Shown: piece after piece, positions 1 to 11,052 of the stretch
Layout of the letters: every line of letters begins with the position of its first letter
Position numbering within the stretch: position 1 is the first letter of the stretch
Notes under the pieces: generated by a model
What the model was told of the DNA's origin: nothing
Seen by the model: the letters and a program-made list of their open reading frames with translations, nothing else
Database searches by the model: none
Made by a program: the position numbers and the translations under genes
DNA from: Cichorium intybus
Lineage: Eukaryota > Streptophyta > Magnoliopsida > Asterales > Asteraceae
Direction: 5' to 3'
Length of the DNA stretch: 64,000 bases
NCBI GenBank assembly: GCA_023525715.1
Contig: JAKNSD010000061.1
Coordinates: forward strand, 1 to 64,000

Positions 1-539
<539 letters not shown>

Positions 540-544
540 TATAA

Positions 545-1559
545 GAGAGATCTGTATTTATAAATGTAAACTAACCATTGTCATTTTGTAAATAGTTTTT
601 ACTTTCTCTGCTGACATCTTCTTTATTTGCTGCCACCTTGCAAATCTGGGAATATTTTCATTTATCCGTCGGCAAAATATACCCTCGAGAGCCGGTATGG
701 TTTCCCATATCCAAATCTATGACAAAATATTAAAATTATATCAAACTTTCTTCAAAAATTTGAAATTATAATGGATATGAATAACCTGAAACAAATTACC
801 TTAAACGAATATGAATAACCTGAAACAGACATCCTTACTGCTTTTCGGGGAGCAGGCAATTTCTCGTGATCTTCGATCTTGGTGTATATTTTATTTAACT
901 GTGTATATTCATGTTCTCATATCTGAGTCCCCCAAGGATATCTGATAGACATAAAAATGTTATTAAATTTAAGTAATCTATAATATTACTCTTTTATAAA
1001 ACAAATTAAATTTATTTACCTGTTAAAAATCGTCAAAGTTTTCCGCCACCGAAAGCCATTCAACGGTTACTTTTTCATTTTTCTCTTTTGAAAGGTAACC
1101 GGCACACAAAATGTATAACCATACACACCTAACGGCGTCCTCGTCAGATAGTTGACGAAAACGTGGTTGTAATATAACAGTGTGTAGATCCCCGGTTGCC
1201 CAAATCCGCAGGTTTCATCCCCTCGCCGAAAACGCGTTCCACAAATGTTGATTTGACCTTCTTCATTAACCGTCTAGATCCCGCAACCCGACCGAATTTT
1301 AATCCTGTTATCAAACAGAATTCTTCGGCTCCATACGACAGGTAGTGGTTTCCCAGTAAAAAATGAAGCTTGTCCCTTTCCGTCGTTTTCGTTTTGGGGC
1401 CGGATCTCGTGCATGAACATATAACTGCACAGTAACGGGTCCCCTTTCGCAACAGGAGGCATCGCCATGAGGCGCGAATACGGTGGTAGCGAATATTACC
1501 CGTTGCGGTGGTGTTAGACGATCTACCACCTCCCGTATCTTATTTCCCGTGCCTTTCAA
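545..1559 (-). pseudogene. Decayed DUF1985-type gene (Ulp1/Mutator-associated family), three exons visible
   Basis: The minus strand, read across frames, gives a recognisable DUF1985 region. The first exon (1559 to about 1020) carries REVVDRLTPPQ, then HFLLGNHYLSYGAEEFCLITGL, the typical 'F.L.EF.LITGL' core, then LSDEDAVRCVWLY and an in-frame stop just before a GTAAAT donor at 1019. A second exon starts after an AG at 942 with YPWG, the usual next motif, and has a TGA soon after; it runs to a donor at 799. A third exon starts at 716 with IWIWETIPAL and RINENIPRFARW, matching the following conserved block. A frameshift divides exon 1 and any C-terminal Ulp1-like peptidase part is absent. In plants this domain family is common in Mutator-like elements that captured Ulp1-like genes, so this is more likely transposon debris than a host gene. 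Exon boundaries are my reading of splice consensus only. Confidence 0.6.
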
Positions 1560-1689
1560 ATTAATTTCCGGTGGCGTTGTCTTATCAGCATGCTGTAAAT
1601 GTCGGTAAAAACAACGTTAGTGTGAATCATTAAGGTTTTCCGGAAAAAAAACGACCACAAAGCAGCTACCGGGCATCATCTGAGTTTTG

Positions 1690-2250
1690 TCCAGAGGAAA
1701 ACGCAGCTAAGGGCCTTTTCTGCGTTTTCCTCTAAGGAAAACGCAGATAATGGCCCTTAGCTGCGTTTTCCTCTGAGCAAAACCCAGAGGATTACGCAGA
1801 TAAGCCATTATCTGCGTTTTCCTCTACAATGTCTGCGTTTTCCTCTACATTGTCTGCGTTTTCCTCTGGAAAACTCATAAACCCAGTTTTTTGTGCATTG
1901 AAAACTTGTACATTGTGCATAATATTTTGTACGATCATATAAACTAACAACTAAATCGATAACTAATACATAAAATGAACATGAAATTTGACACGTACCT
2001 GTTTCCACGAGGAGAAATCTTGCGAAGCCATTTCAGAGCGTTTGTCGTTTACGGGATCGAAAAATTTGTCGTTTTTTTTTTTTTTTGGTTTATATACCTG
2101 GGCTGAGACGTGGGTAACCAATGAAAACGCAGACAAAGGGCCAAAAACGCAGACTATGGGGACGAAAACGAAGCCTTTGGCTGCCGAAAAGACCAAAACG
2201 CAGACAATGGGACGAAAACGCATGCGCCCCCTGCGGCCTGCGTTTTCGTT
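1690..2250. repeat. Hairpin-forming minisatellite built on TGCGTTTTCCTCT, in both orientations
   Basis: The 13-15 base word CTGCGTTTTCCTCT recurs at least six times between 1718 and 1868. Its reverse complement, as AAAACGCAGA, occurs at 1696 and 1736 and several more times between 2124 and 2220. A perfect 24-base inverted repeat (1692-1715 against 1752-1775) encloses a smaller 12-base inverted repeat in its loop. No coding frame survives here. The mirrored arrangement suggests fold-back or subterminal repeats of a DNA transposon, possibly the element carrying the adjacent DUF1985 relic. That link is inference. Confidence 0.7.
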
Positions 2251-2879
2251 GGTTATTTTGAGGCAAGACCCGATTTTTTGGCTATTTTGAGGCAAACCCC
2301 TAAGGGATTAGGCTATTTTAGTCATTTTCTCATTTTAAATTTATTGTTATCAAAACGTTTGTTAACTGTTATGTATTATTGTGATATGATTTGTAATGAA
2401 AATTAGGAAGTCAAAACCTTTGATTTTTGGGTGTGACAGATCTCAACACCATGTTTGAGTTGACTCATTGTGAATTGTGATAAACAAACAATTTAATACC
2501 AATAATAATGTGAAATTATGTTGGTGTTTTTTACAGTTATATTGGCAATGGTTTGAAATTAGGTAATAGATTTATGTCAATGTCGTAATGTGATTTTGTG
2601 AATTTTGTAATTTTAATTGATTTACTTGTGAATTTTGGAACATTTTGACCCAACCACGCTAATCGCTAGGTCCATTCCTTGATACGCCAATTTTTACACT
2701 CGAACTAGACATCTGTTAAGTATTGATTAACTGACTGTGGAATCAACCGTTTCCTTTTTAACTTACAGTTTGCGAAATTACACAAACACATATAAAATAG
2801 AAACAAAAAAACTAGGTCAAGTGATGTAGAATGTAGATTCACAATCACATATAAACACTTTTTAAACTTACTTGACTAA

Positions 2880-3060
2880 AATGTCGAATACTCACTGGGC
2901 GCAGTGGCGATCAGGCTGCGAGAGGCGACTGAACTGCCGAATCGGAGCGGCGAGACACCGAACTGAGGTGGAATGTGAATCGTGTTCGGCTCGTTTTCGT
3001 CGTTGTTTCAAACTGTGATACAAAGATAGAGGATAAGAATTGACCGTTTAGAAAACGTGA
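2880..3060 (-). other. Possible noncoding first exon with splice donor
   Basis: On the minus strand a GC-rich stretch ends in a good donor-like context (GCCCA/GTGAGTATTC at about 2898), followed by AT-rich intron-like DNA. The paralogue at about 30838 keeps the donor as GCCCG/GTGAGTATTC. There is no ATG in the exon-like part in either copy. It could be the 5' untranslated exon of a gene, perhaps of the ancestral lectin locus, but no joined transcript can be inferred from sequence alone. Confidence 0.25.
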
Positions 3061-3202
3061 GAGGCGAGACAGAGAAGTGACAGCGATGTTAGGAGTTGAC
3101 CAGAGACGTGAGAGTTGATAATAGAGATTTGAGATGAAACCGAAGCCGCCTTTCTGATTTTCTTTTGGGCCAGCTATCGAGGGCGTACCGCGTGTTTATT
3201 AA

Positions 3203-3487
3203 GGCCATCCAGTGTGGGTTCTCACTTTTCCTCATTTTTTCCCTGCCACATCACCCGCCAGTCAGCACCCTCACTTCTAGTCTCACCTCTGGAAATGATC
3301 ACCCCTCACATTTGGTACAAGTGAGTATGCACATTGTAGAAGCATATTTCCCCTCACTTCCCCTCGTCGCACGATGCCACAGGACGTTGTGCGAGCACAA
3401 AAGTGAGAGGTGCTCTCACTAGGGGGCGGTGTAGCTCTCACCAAAAGTGCAAGCTCGCACTATTGCTCGCAAGCCCTCCGTAAGGCC
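3203..3487. mobile_element. PIF/Harbinger-like MITE with TAA target duplication
   Basis: This 285-base insertion begins GGCCATCCAGTG and ends CGTAAGGCC (read inverted, GGCCTTACGG), flanked by TAA at 3200-3202 and 3488-3490. The paralogous block around 31220 lacks it (reads ATTAATAGTTATAAAG), giving a clean empty site. A three-base TWA duplication and GGCC ends fit the Tourist/PIF group. Internal sequence resembles the stretches at 28770-28830 and 55460-55600, suggesting related copies. Confidence 0.7.
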
Positions 3488-3575
3488 TAAGAGTTGTAAA
3501 GTTTGGGCTCAGTTATTAAAAAAAAATGGTGCAGTAAAATTTATCAGCAAAACAAGCTTTGGTAGGTGGATAATT

Positions 3576-4434
3576 AGAGGTGCACATGGACCGGTTAAAA
3601 CCGGTTTCATGTTTTTAAGAACCAGTTTTCCAAATAACCGGTTATGGTCTAACCGGTTCGGGTTTATATTGGACCGATTTTTAGTCGGTTTTTTTACTTA
3701 TGAAATGTATAACCGGTCAAATCGGTTCCGGTAATGTATAAAACCGGTTATTTTAAAAATCGGTTTTGGTTAAACCGAATAAAACAATTTTTTTTCATAT
3801 ATTACTCCAAAAATACATAATAACTTCTATTGTATTTAGTTTAGAATATAAAATAAGAAACAACATTTTTTAGACAGTGCATAACATAGATTGAGTTTCA
3901 AATTAAATAAACAAACGTGGGTACGAAATACATAAACATAAACTAGGAATTATAATCTTTGAATAACCTAGGTTGAACTTCGAATAACCTAGGTTGAACT
4001 CCAACAAATTATATAAACATAAATTAGGAATTATAGTATTCAACTTCGAATAACATAGTTTAAACTTTAAATTACATAAACGTCGATAAGTAAAATAATA
4101 GGAATTACAGTCTTCAAGTTGGCTCTCTTCATGAAAGCAAACGTTTTTAATCCGATAATTCTTTAACTTCACCTTCATCTACTTCGGTCATTAGAGGTGA
4201 TATCCCTATTGCAACCACTCCTTCGTGGATATACTCTTCAACCGGCGGTAAAAGCGGCCCTTCAAGCGAAACACAATGTTGTATCCTTTCGACCCCATCC
4301 AAATAATTCTTCAAGCACACGTATACTTTCATCGATTTAGCGGTAAGTTTGGACCTTCGTTCCATTATGACATTGCCACTAAAAGAAAAAGCAAATTTTG
4401 AAGCTACCGTGGAAGCTTGGACAGTTCTGAACAC
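3576..4434 (-). mobile_element. Truncated hAT transposon, 3' end with transposase C-terminus
   Basis: The minus frame 4434-4147 encodes VQASTVASKFAFSFSGNVI, RRSKLTAKSMK and VCLKNYLDGVERIQH. This is the hAT dimerisation domain at the very C-terminus of plant transposases, where 'S.FS..G.V....R..L' is characteristic. Downstream (lower coordinates) come AT-rich 3' sequence and a run of ACCGGTT words at 3590-3750, ending at TAGAGGTGCACATGG (about 3577), the usual terminal and subterminal signature of one plant hAT lineage. The catalytic core and other terminus are missing upstream, so the element is dead. Confidence 0.7.
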
Positions 4435-4683
4435 GCAACCCTCCCCCTTTCTTTCTCATATCTTCATCACAGCCTTCCTCTCTCTAATTCCTCTCTCCCC
4501 GTCTACCCATCTTACTGGAGAACAAATTCGAGAACTAAGAGGGAAGCCTGTCACTCCTGCGGCTAACCATAAAAATCCCCCTCACATTCTTCACCTAATT
4601 CGGGGGTTGTTTAGAAATTCGGGTAATAAATCATAGAAAGAGTGCTTAGCCATGGTTTTTTTTCAGAAAGTAAAGTCCGATGA

Positions 4684-4881
4684 GGTGAGTGTGACAGCTG
4701 CTACGATGTATATAGAGGAAAGTTGAGTCCCGAAATCGATGTTGTTTTCCCCAATTTTGTCGGTGGCTCCGTTTACAGTTCAAGCGATGAAGATACAATC
4801 TTTTTGGACTTCGAGTATTACCCTTGTCCTTCCCTTCTTGGTCGGATAAAATGGTTCGAAGCTTTGGAGATTGATGACTAA
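4684..4881 (+). CDS. Unrecognised exon-like open frame, 65 residues
   Basis: This open frame lacks a start codon, so ORF finders skip it, but it looks coding. It contains CYDVYRGKLSPEIDVVFPNF, then a serine/acidic stretch SSSDEDTIFLDFEYY and ends GRIKWFEALEIDD before TAA. Balanced composition and mixed codons contrast with the AT-rich surroundings. It could be the last exon of a gene or a captured fragment; a possible acceptor AG lies at 4693-4694. I do not recognise the family and assign no function. The repeats just after it would then lie in a 3' untranslated region. Confidence 0.3.
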   Translation, partial: GECDSCYDVYRGKLSPEIDVVFPNFVGGSVYSSSDEDTIFLDFEYYPCPSLLGRIKWFEALEIDD

Positions 4882-4909
4882 GAACGAAATTTAGAGAATC
4901 GGGGATGAA

Positions 4910-5325
4910 ACTCTAGTTTTGTGTATGTGTGTGTTTGAATCTGATATTGATTTTGTGTATGTGTGTTTGAACCTTTCGTTTCTCGGTTCTAAAATTTATG
5001 TTTTTGATTTTCGGTAATTGATTTTGTGTATGTGTGTTTGTTTGAATCTGATATTGAATTTGGTTTTGTGTAGGTGTGTTTGAATCTAATATTGATTTTG
5101 TGTATGTGTGTTCGAAGCTTTCGTTTTTGGGTTCTAAAATTTATGTTTTTGATTTTCGAAAATTGATTTTGTGTATGTGTGTGTTTGAATATGATATTGA
5201 CGGTGTCGGACAGTAGTGGGAGTCGGTGGTGGACGTCAGTGCTGGTTGTGTATGTATGTGTTCTTGAGTTGAGTGTAGGTGTTTGCTCATTATCATCATG
5301 AGAGAGAGAGAGAGAGAGAGAGTTG
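4910..5325. repeat. Degenerate TTTTGTGTATGTGTGT repeats and (AG)n
   Basis: The phrase TTTTGTGTATGTGTGTTTGA followed by ATCTGATATTGA recurs five to six times. A longer unit containing TTCGTTTCTCGGTTCTAAAATT and a TTTGATTTTCG tail appears twice (about 4975 and 5120). A (GA)12-like tract sits at 5299-5322. It is noncoding and likely expanded by slippage. Confidence 0.75.
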
Positions 5326-5339
5326 TGGGTCTTTTATTA

Positions 5340-7079
5340 TTTCTAAATAGGCGAATACCCGTGCGTTGAGCAGGAATAAAAATTATATAATCAAAATACT
5401 AACAAATATATATTGTGAATAATAATTAATTTATCGTTGTTAAATATAAAATAATACTCTTATACTAAAATACAATGTTAGTATAAACTTTTGACATTAT
5501 ATTTAACAATAAGAAAAAATAGATATCTATTAGAAAGTTGATAATTTAAAATTTAAAAGTAGATATAATAATATAATGCAATTAACAAATAATATTCAAA
5601 TTAACATGATTCAAAATAGATATTTAGATATTTTGCATCATAATTATTTCGCATCTATTCGCAACAAAAAAATATGAACATAAAGACAAATATATCATAT
5701 CATAAACAAATACAATCTCCGGTCCCATTATAACATTTTTGTTTTTAAGATCGATTGCTTCTCATATCCTACACAATTGGTTCTCAAATCTGATTATTTA
5801 TGTTTGTATTAGTAAGATTACTAAAACTTTTCAAATTCTAACTACTGGTTATTTATAATTAAATAATGCAACTCAAGAGGCTTTCTTACTTATGATAGTT
5901 AATAGATATTTATGACTTAATTAAGTACGATTAAAATATTTAAATTGTAATTAGTTAACTATATAAATTATATGATAATCGAATTCTAACATTATATTAC
6001 ATTGGAATTTCGTATGACAATAAAATCAATAATATGATATCTTTAATTTTTGGAATTTGCAACACAACTTATTGTTTTAATAAATCAATAACCTTTTATA
6101 CATTTCCTCAACTGTTTTTATCATTCATTTCTTTTTTATCATTCCCTCAACTTATTATTTTGTTTTATAATTACTATATACTATTCACATCAAATTGAAA
6201 ATACAAATTTTCAATGAAAATGCATATAAAAATATAATAAACAAATGATTATTAATTTGTTTTGCAATTACTATTTGTTGCACAATACAACATTTCAACA
6301 TGAATATTTTGTTTGTGATTCTACTCCATAAATAAAAATGTTGAGTGTATTGTAATATGTTTGTTTAAAAAAAATACAAAATACAAAATCCTACTAAGTT
6401 ATTCTTATATAATAAAATCATGAAGTGAGACTTATCAATATTCAAAACATAAATATATATGCTCCAAGCCATACACATTTTCTTGAAATTAAAGAAAGTC
6501 AAAAAGAATAAAGATGTACGAAGAATGAAGTTAAACCACTCGCTTCAATTGTATCATAGATATACACGCGGAATTCTCCTAGAGCTCGTTTGATTTCTTT
6601 CTCCAGTTCCCTTCCAAACGCCATTGCAACCCAACCGACGAATCTTTATGCATATTTAATACAAAATCAAATGATTGTCATCGAGTTTGATTCTTTGCGA
6701 GATCTATAATGGGATGGCTCCACATGAACATATGGGCAACAATAAGAAGTTGATAGCTTCGACAAATTATAGTTCTTCAAATTTTATCACTCATATTATA
6801 CACATGTCATGGATCTAACATGCTTGAAAGAGAATAAAAGAAGGTTTGAGTAACCAAGTGTGTAAATAGTGTTCTTATATAGGCACAGGCACAACATATC
6901 AATTAACAAAAACATTAAATAATATAAGTTGAAAAGTCTTGAGGTTTCAAATGAATATGGTGCAAGTATTTGAGTTATCTTGATCCACATTCATGAATGG
7001 CCTCTATTATAAGAGTTATATAGATATAGATTATTTAAAATTATCAAAATAAATATAAAAAATGAATAAACAAATTTGA
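5340..7079. other. AT-rich intergenic stretch, possible nonautonomous transposon
   Basis: About 1.7 kb of very AT-rich DNA with no credible long gene. It opens with GGCGAATACCCGTGCGTTGA, a terminal-type word I associate with dispersed plant repeats, and closes near AGAGTTATATAGATATAGAT. These ends may mark a nonautonomous element, but I cannot see a target duplication or a diagnostic Helitron 3' hairpin. One short exon-like frame lies inside (6499-6624). Confidence 0.35.
6499..6624 (-). CDS. Short open frame, possible captured gene fragment, 41 residues
   Basis: This begins at an ATG in a fair context and reads MAFGRELEKEIKRALGEF, then VYIYDTIEASGLTSFF, ending at TGA. Its GC content is higher than the surrounding AT-rich DNA, and the amphipathic N-terminal half is protein-like. 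A long AT-rich interval surrounds it, so a captured exon inside a transposon is a reasonable guess. The family is not recognised, and a chance frame cannot be excluded. Confidence 0.2.
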   Translation of the reverse strand: MAFGRELEKEIKRALGEFRVYIYDTIEASGLTSFFVHLYSF

Positions 7080-8851
7080 TGTAAGACCCTAATCCCGAGA
7101 AGTCAAGTTCCGAGTTTTAAAGAGTCTAAGTGTATATCCCGGAACCAGGTATGGAGGTAAAAGTATTTAATTATTTAAAATAAGGACAAAAGCGGAAAAA
7201 GAAGATTAGTGCCGCTAATCCCATGATTAGCAACGCTAATATGAGCGAATCGCGATTCAGTCGCGGACAATCTAAAAAAAAAGCACGCGGGTATTGGACG
7301 TACTCGAAGTTAGCGACACTAACTTTCATGTTAGCGCCGCTAACTGCCTTTGAGCGAGAAAACTCTATATTTTCGTGGACCTGGATCATTTTAAGGCTAT
7401 AACTCTTTTAGGGTCTATGTTTCTTCTGTTTTAACCCTTGAGAACACCTTAGAACTCTCTCTAGCCTTCTTTGTGTTCTTGGCTCATACTATGAAGTTTT
7501 GAAGGCTTTTGGAAGAGAAGAAGGAAGCGAAGGTGCTAAGGATTCTTGTGTGAACAAGGAGACTTGATTGCTTAGTGCTCTGGACCATTATAAGTGTTCA
7601 ATGTCTGTCTCTTTGAGTATTTTGGGTGAAATTGGAGTTATGATGCTTCTAAGAGCTTCTTGAGACGATGATGACTCCATTTCTTGGAATAAGATTGGAT
7701 TTAGGAACTAAGGGATGAGTTCTTCCTCCTTTAGCTTTCGAATCCTTAAGAAAAACCTTAGCCTAGTCTTATTATGATGTGGATGAAGTTTGAGTATGTT
7801 AATCTTAATTTTGGAACTAGATTTGTCACCATGAGCTCGTTTGGCAAGGATTGGTTGGTAGAATTCACGTTTTTATAAGTTAAGGGACTGTTTGTGACAA
7901 CCCCTGTAATTTGAGGCTTCTGACTTAACGGATTAAGCGCTTAATGGAGTTGTAGGCTGAGTAGAGTGATTAGCAGCGCTAATCTGGCTGGTTGACTTCT
8001 GTTGACTTTTGGTTGACCTTTGACCGTTGACTTTTTGACCAGTTTGACTTTTAGTCAAACTTGAGGGTTTTGGATCCTTGTCTTATGGTTTTATCCCGTT
8101 CGGGATATAGGAAGTTTTAAGTAGGGTTTATCCTTGTTAGGAGGTGCGGATTGTAGGGATCTGAGGGCACTCACATGGGGTGTTGTCTAGCTTAAGGTCG
8201 CAAATCAGGTGAGTATTTTAGGGATCTATGGGAGATGTTGCATGCATAGATAGTCTTTATTACTTCGTATAATAATGTGATTGTTTGTTCTTTACGTGTT
8301 AGCCGACGAAAGTCGATGACTGCCGGTCTATGGGCAGACGGTGCTGGCTTGAGAGTCGATGATGATGCTTGCCGACGAAAGTCGATGACGATGTTTGCCA
8401 GCGAAAGCCGATGACGATGTTTACCGGCAGACCAGGGCAAGCCCGAAAGCCAAGACGGATCGGGGCAAGCCCGAGAGTCACACGATGATTACCGGCGGAT
8501 CGGGCAAGCCCGAGAGCCAATGACGATGATTTTATATGATGGATCGTGAGATATTTTTGGAAAACTCACTAAGCTTTGTGCTTAGCCTTTTTCCCTAACT
8601 GTTTTTCAGGAAATTGCTTGTTTGAGCTTGGAGCACGGCGTGACTGTACCGCATCTAAGGAACTGCATCTAAGGAACTCAATGATTAAGTCTTCCGCTCC
8701 GCTGGTTAATGTTTGTAAATGTTTTTGCTAAATACATTTTCATATGTTTAAATATTAAGTTTTAATTTGAAGGGTTTTAAGTGACAGCTATTTTATTGTA
8801 ATGAAGTTGTTTTTAAAACGAAAAATTTATCACAAAATTTGGGACGTTACA
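7080..8851 (+). mobile_element. Solo LTR, Ty3/Gypsy-like, 1772 bases, TSD TTTGA
   Basis: Starts TGTAAGACCCTAATCCCG and ends GGGACGTTACA (TG...CA), with perfect 5-base duplications TTTGA at 7075-7079 and 8852-8856. It contains no PBS, polypurine tract or polyprotein, so it is a solo LTR left by LTR-LTR recombination. It includes TTAGCGNCGCTAA-type palindromes (7205-7345, 7968) and a tandem array at 8300-8525. The element at 25685-27459 is a same-length, opposite-orientation relative. Long LTRs with TGTAA...GTTACA ends suggest a chromovirus-type Gypsy lineage; that assignment is inference because no coding region remains. Confidence 0.88.
8300..8525. repeat. Tandem array inside the solo LTR (GCCGACGAAAGTCGATGACG units)
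   Basis: Roughly 23-38 base units, about seven copies, grade from GCCGACGAAAGTCGATGACG to GGCGGATCGGGCAAGCCCGA. The equivalent position of the related solo LTR at 25685-27459 has its own array whose reverse complement contains GGCGGAACGGGAATAGCCCG, so the array is an old family feature that evolves rapidly. Confidence 0.8.
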
Positions 8852-8856
8852 TTTGA

Positions 8857-9573
8857 GGGGTATAATCGTCTTTTCAGTTGGTAGGGTCCAAAACCACAAA
8901 AAATATCCAAAAATGGATCAATGGTGCACCAACAAATTTTTTAGATCAAAACTACATAAAAATGACAAACACGGAGACCATTTTTGCAATTTTGTCTAAA
9001 AAATATTTTTATTAGTTATTATTTTATTAATATGTAAAACCATTTGATGTTGACCATTGATGTGCACGTATTTTACTCCATTAGCATTTTCAAAACTTTA
9101 ACGAATGTTTAATCTGTATCACGCGCCCATCCGTTATGACACCTTTGTTAGGATAATGATGTTAGGATAACGTCTTGCATCCCAACAAGTTAGCAACATT
9201 TATATGTTTAGTGTGATCATTTTGGGTTACACGTAAAGAATAATTTGAACATAAAATAAAAAAGAGAACTATTCGGGATTGGTTTGTTAATTTGTCAAAT
9301 TAAGAGTTAACTAGATGCTAAAAAAGTGGAAGGGCACAAATCAAATAACATTGAATTAGAGAAGTGAAAACTCCTATTATGACTTATCTAGTAATTAATG
9401 ATAAAATATAGATGAATCACATATCGCTGATTAGTACTAGCTTGACAGCGATTCCTCGACTATAAAATTAGGGGGCTATGACCATTTGGTGACACCTTTG
9501 TAATTGGCTATAAAGCGGTTAATTTAGAACATCTTCAATTTATAATGGCCTTCAGTCAAACAAATCACTTAAC
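8857..9573. repeat. Dispersed noncoding block shared with 34750-35178 / 53026-53190
   Basis: From about 9000 the words ACCATTTGATGTTGACCATT, TGATGTGCACGTATTTTACT and ATCTTCAATTTATAATGGC follow in the same order as at 34780-35178 and, after the large solo LTR, 53026-53165. It supplies the empty-site comparison for that LTR. The 8857-9000 part contains GGTCTCCGTGTTTGTCA-like words typical of long-TIR element ends, but I find no partner end. Confidence 0.75.
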
Positions 9574-9928
9574 GCCCTATTCCAGAGTTTTAGTAAAGGA
9601 AAGAAGAGAAGGGGAAGGAAAATAAGAAGAGAAAAGAAAGGGACGGAAAGGAAATGATATGGAAAATTGGCGTTCCTGAGTTTTAAAGAAAGGAAAGGGA
9701 AGCAGATAAAGGGAAGCAGATCGTAGCCTTATAAAACTGCATAATCTTTTCATTTCTCTCCGATTTGAGAGGAAGATTAGGAGAGACGATGATCCCTTGT
9801 CTTCTCTTCCTTTCTCCCCGATTCCTTCCAAAAAAATTCTCGGGAACATGATAAAATCGTATCTTCCTTCCACTTCTCCCAACTTCCGTTCCATTCCTTC
9901 GTTAAATGAAACTCAGGAACTAAGCCTT
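9574..9928. mobile_element. MITE with imperfect inverted ends TTCCAGAGTTTTAGTAAAGGAA
   Basis: A purine-rich left half and pyrimidine-rich right half are bounded by TATTCCAGAGTTTTAGTAAA and, read inverted, AGTTCCTGAGTTTCATTTAA. Candidate target duplications TTAAC lie at 9569-9573 and 9929-9933. The paralogous sequence at 53180-53200 passes from CACTTAAC directly into AACAA, consistent with an empty site. A third terminus-like copy (GTTCCTGAGTTTTAAAG, 9673) inside suggests rearrangement. The open frames here are composition artefacts. Confidence 0.65.
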
Positions 9929-10120
9929 TTAACAAAAATTTCATTGCATAATAAAAACAACTACACTCTTGAAAATATTAGATATAAAGAGTCATTTACA
10001 ACAAATAAAAATCCCTTGAGCATCCATGGAGGCATAGCATCATTGCATCCTACACACCACTTACAATAACCTTAAAAGTCATTTCACTACCTCATTGTGA
10101 GAGAAGGGATTAATTGATCA

Positions 10121-10303
10121 TCATCCCTCTTTATCAATTATCACAGATTCACTGCCAACATCTGTTTCAATTTCTGCAAGCGACCCAAGGGGCCTAATAT
10201 AGACCCCAATCGCATACATTCTCGAGTCCAAAATACTTCCATGAAATCCCCCAAACGAAGACTGTGGTTTGAAATTATAACTAACTTTATCAGTAGCATA
10301 ACT
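10121..10303 (-). pseudogene. Jacalin-related lectin C-terminal fragment (copy A)
   Basis: An open minus frame of 60 codons without a start reads YNFKPQSSFGGFHGSILDSR, then AIGVYIRPLG and an acidic tail ending in TGA. It aligns with the C-terminal third of the lectin at 29236-29562 (YNFSPKYSFGGFHGSVYKSR, IGVYVRPVG). 'FGGFHG' and 'IGVYV' are the last strands of the jacalin beta-prism fold. No N-terminal half is present upstream and a stop sits at 10304, so this is a fragment. The well-kept frame suggests relatively late loss or an unseen upstream exon. Confidence 0.7.
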
Positions 10304-10738
<435 letters not shown>

Positions 10739-11052
10739 AAAAATCATAAGTTTATTTAATTTCATAACAAAATTAGTTTGAAATATCAATAAAGTTCAAA
10801 AATTAAATTACTTCCAAAATAGATGTTTATTTGTTAACATTAGATAACTAGATTGATCATTTAATCATGATTTTATAATATAGCTCCATTTTGTTTGTTG
10901 ATGTTAATTTCATCTAATTTATATTCAACTTTTCAGTCTTCCTTTGATTGATAAATTGTTGTAATTTTTAATAAACTTATAATATGTAACAAATATCATA
11001 AATTAATTAAGATTCATAACAAATAAATGAATATAAACAACAATGATATATG

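Larger units (their letters stand above)
2340..3575. repeat. Duplicated noncoding block D (paralogue of 30290-31310)
   Basis: From the words ATGATTTGTAATGAAAATTA near 2390 onward the sequence parallels 30290-31310 closely, through a block around 2655 containing CGCTAATCGCTAGGTCCATT and a GC-rich patch at 2890-3160, to the GGTAGGTGGATA end. It differs by a 285-base MITE here (3203-3487) and by a poly-A plus 60-base duplication in the other copy. In the second copy the same block lies upstream of the jacalin-lectin gene, so this is probably an orphan piece of that duplicated locus. Confidence 0.85.

Noticed and set aside
5340..7079. Helitron
   Set aside because: The AT-rich ends and CCCGTGCGTTG word are suggestive, but I could not find a 3' hairpin followed by CTRR between A and T, nor Rep/helicase sequence, so it is left unclassified.
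9577..10069. Overlapping frames of 105 and 90 residues
   Set aside because: They fall in the purine/pyrimidine-skewed MITE at 9574-9928 and encode low-complexity sequence on both strands.
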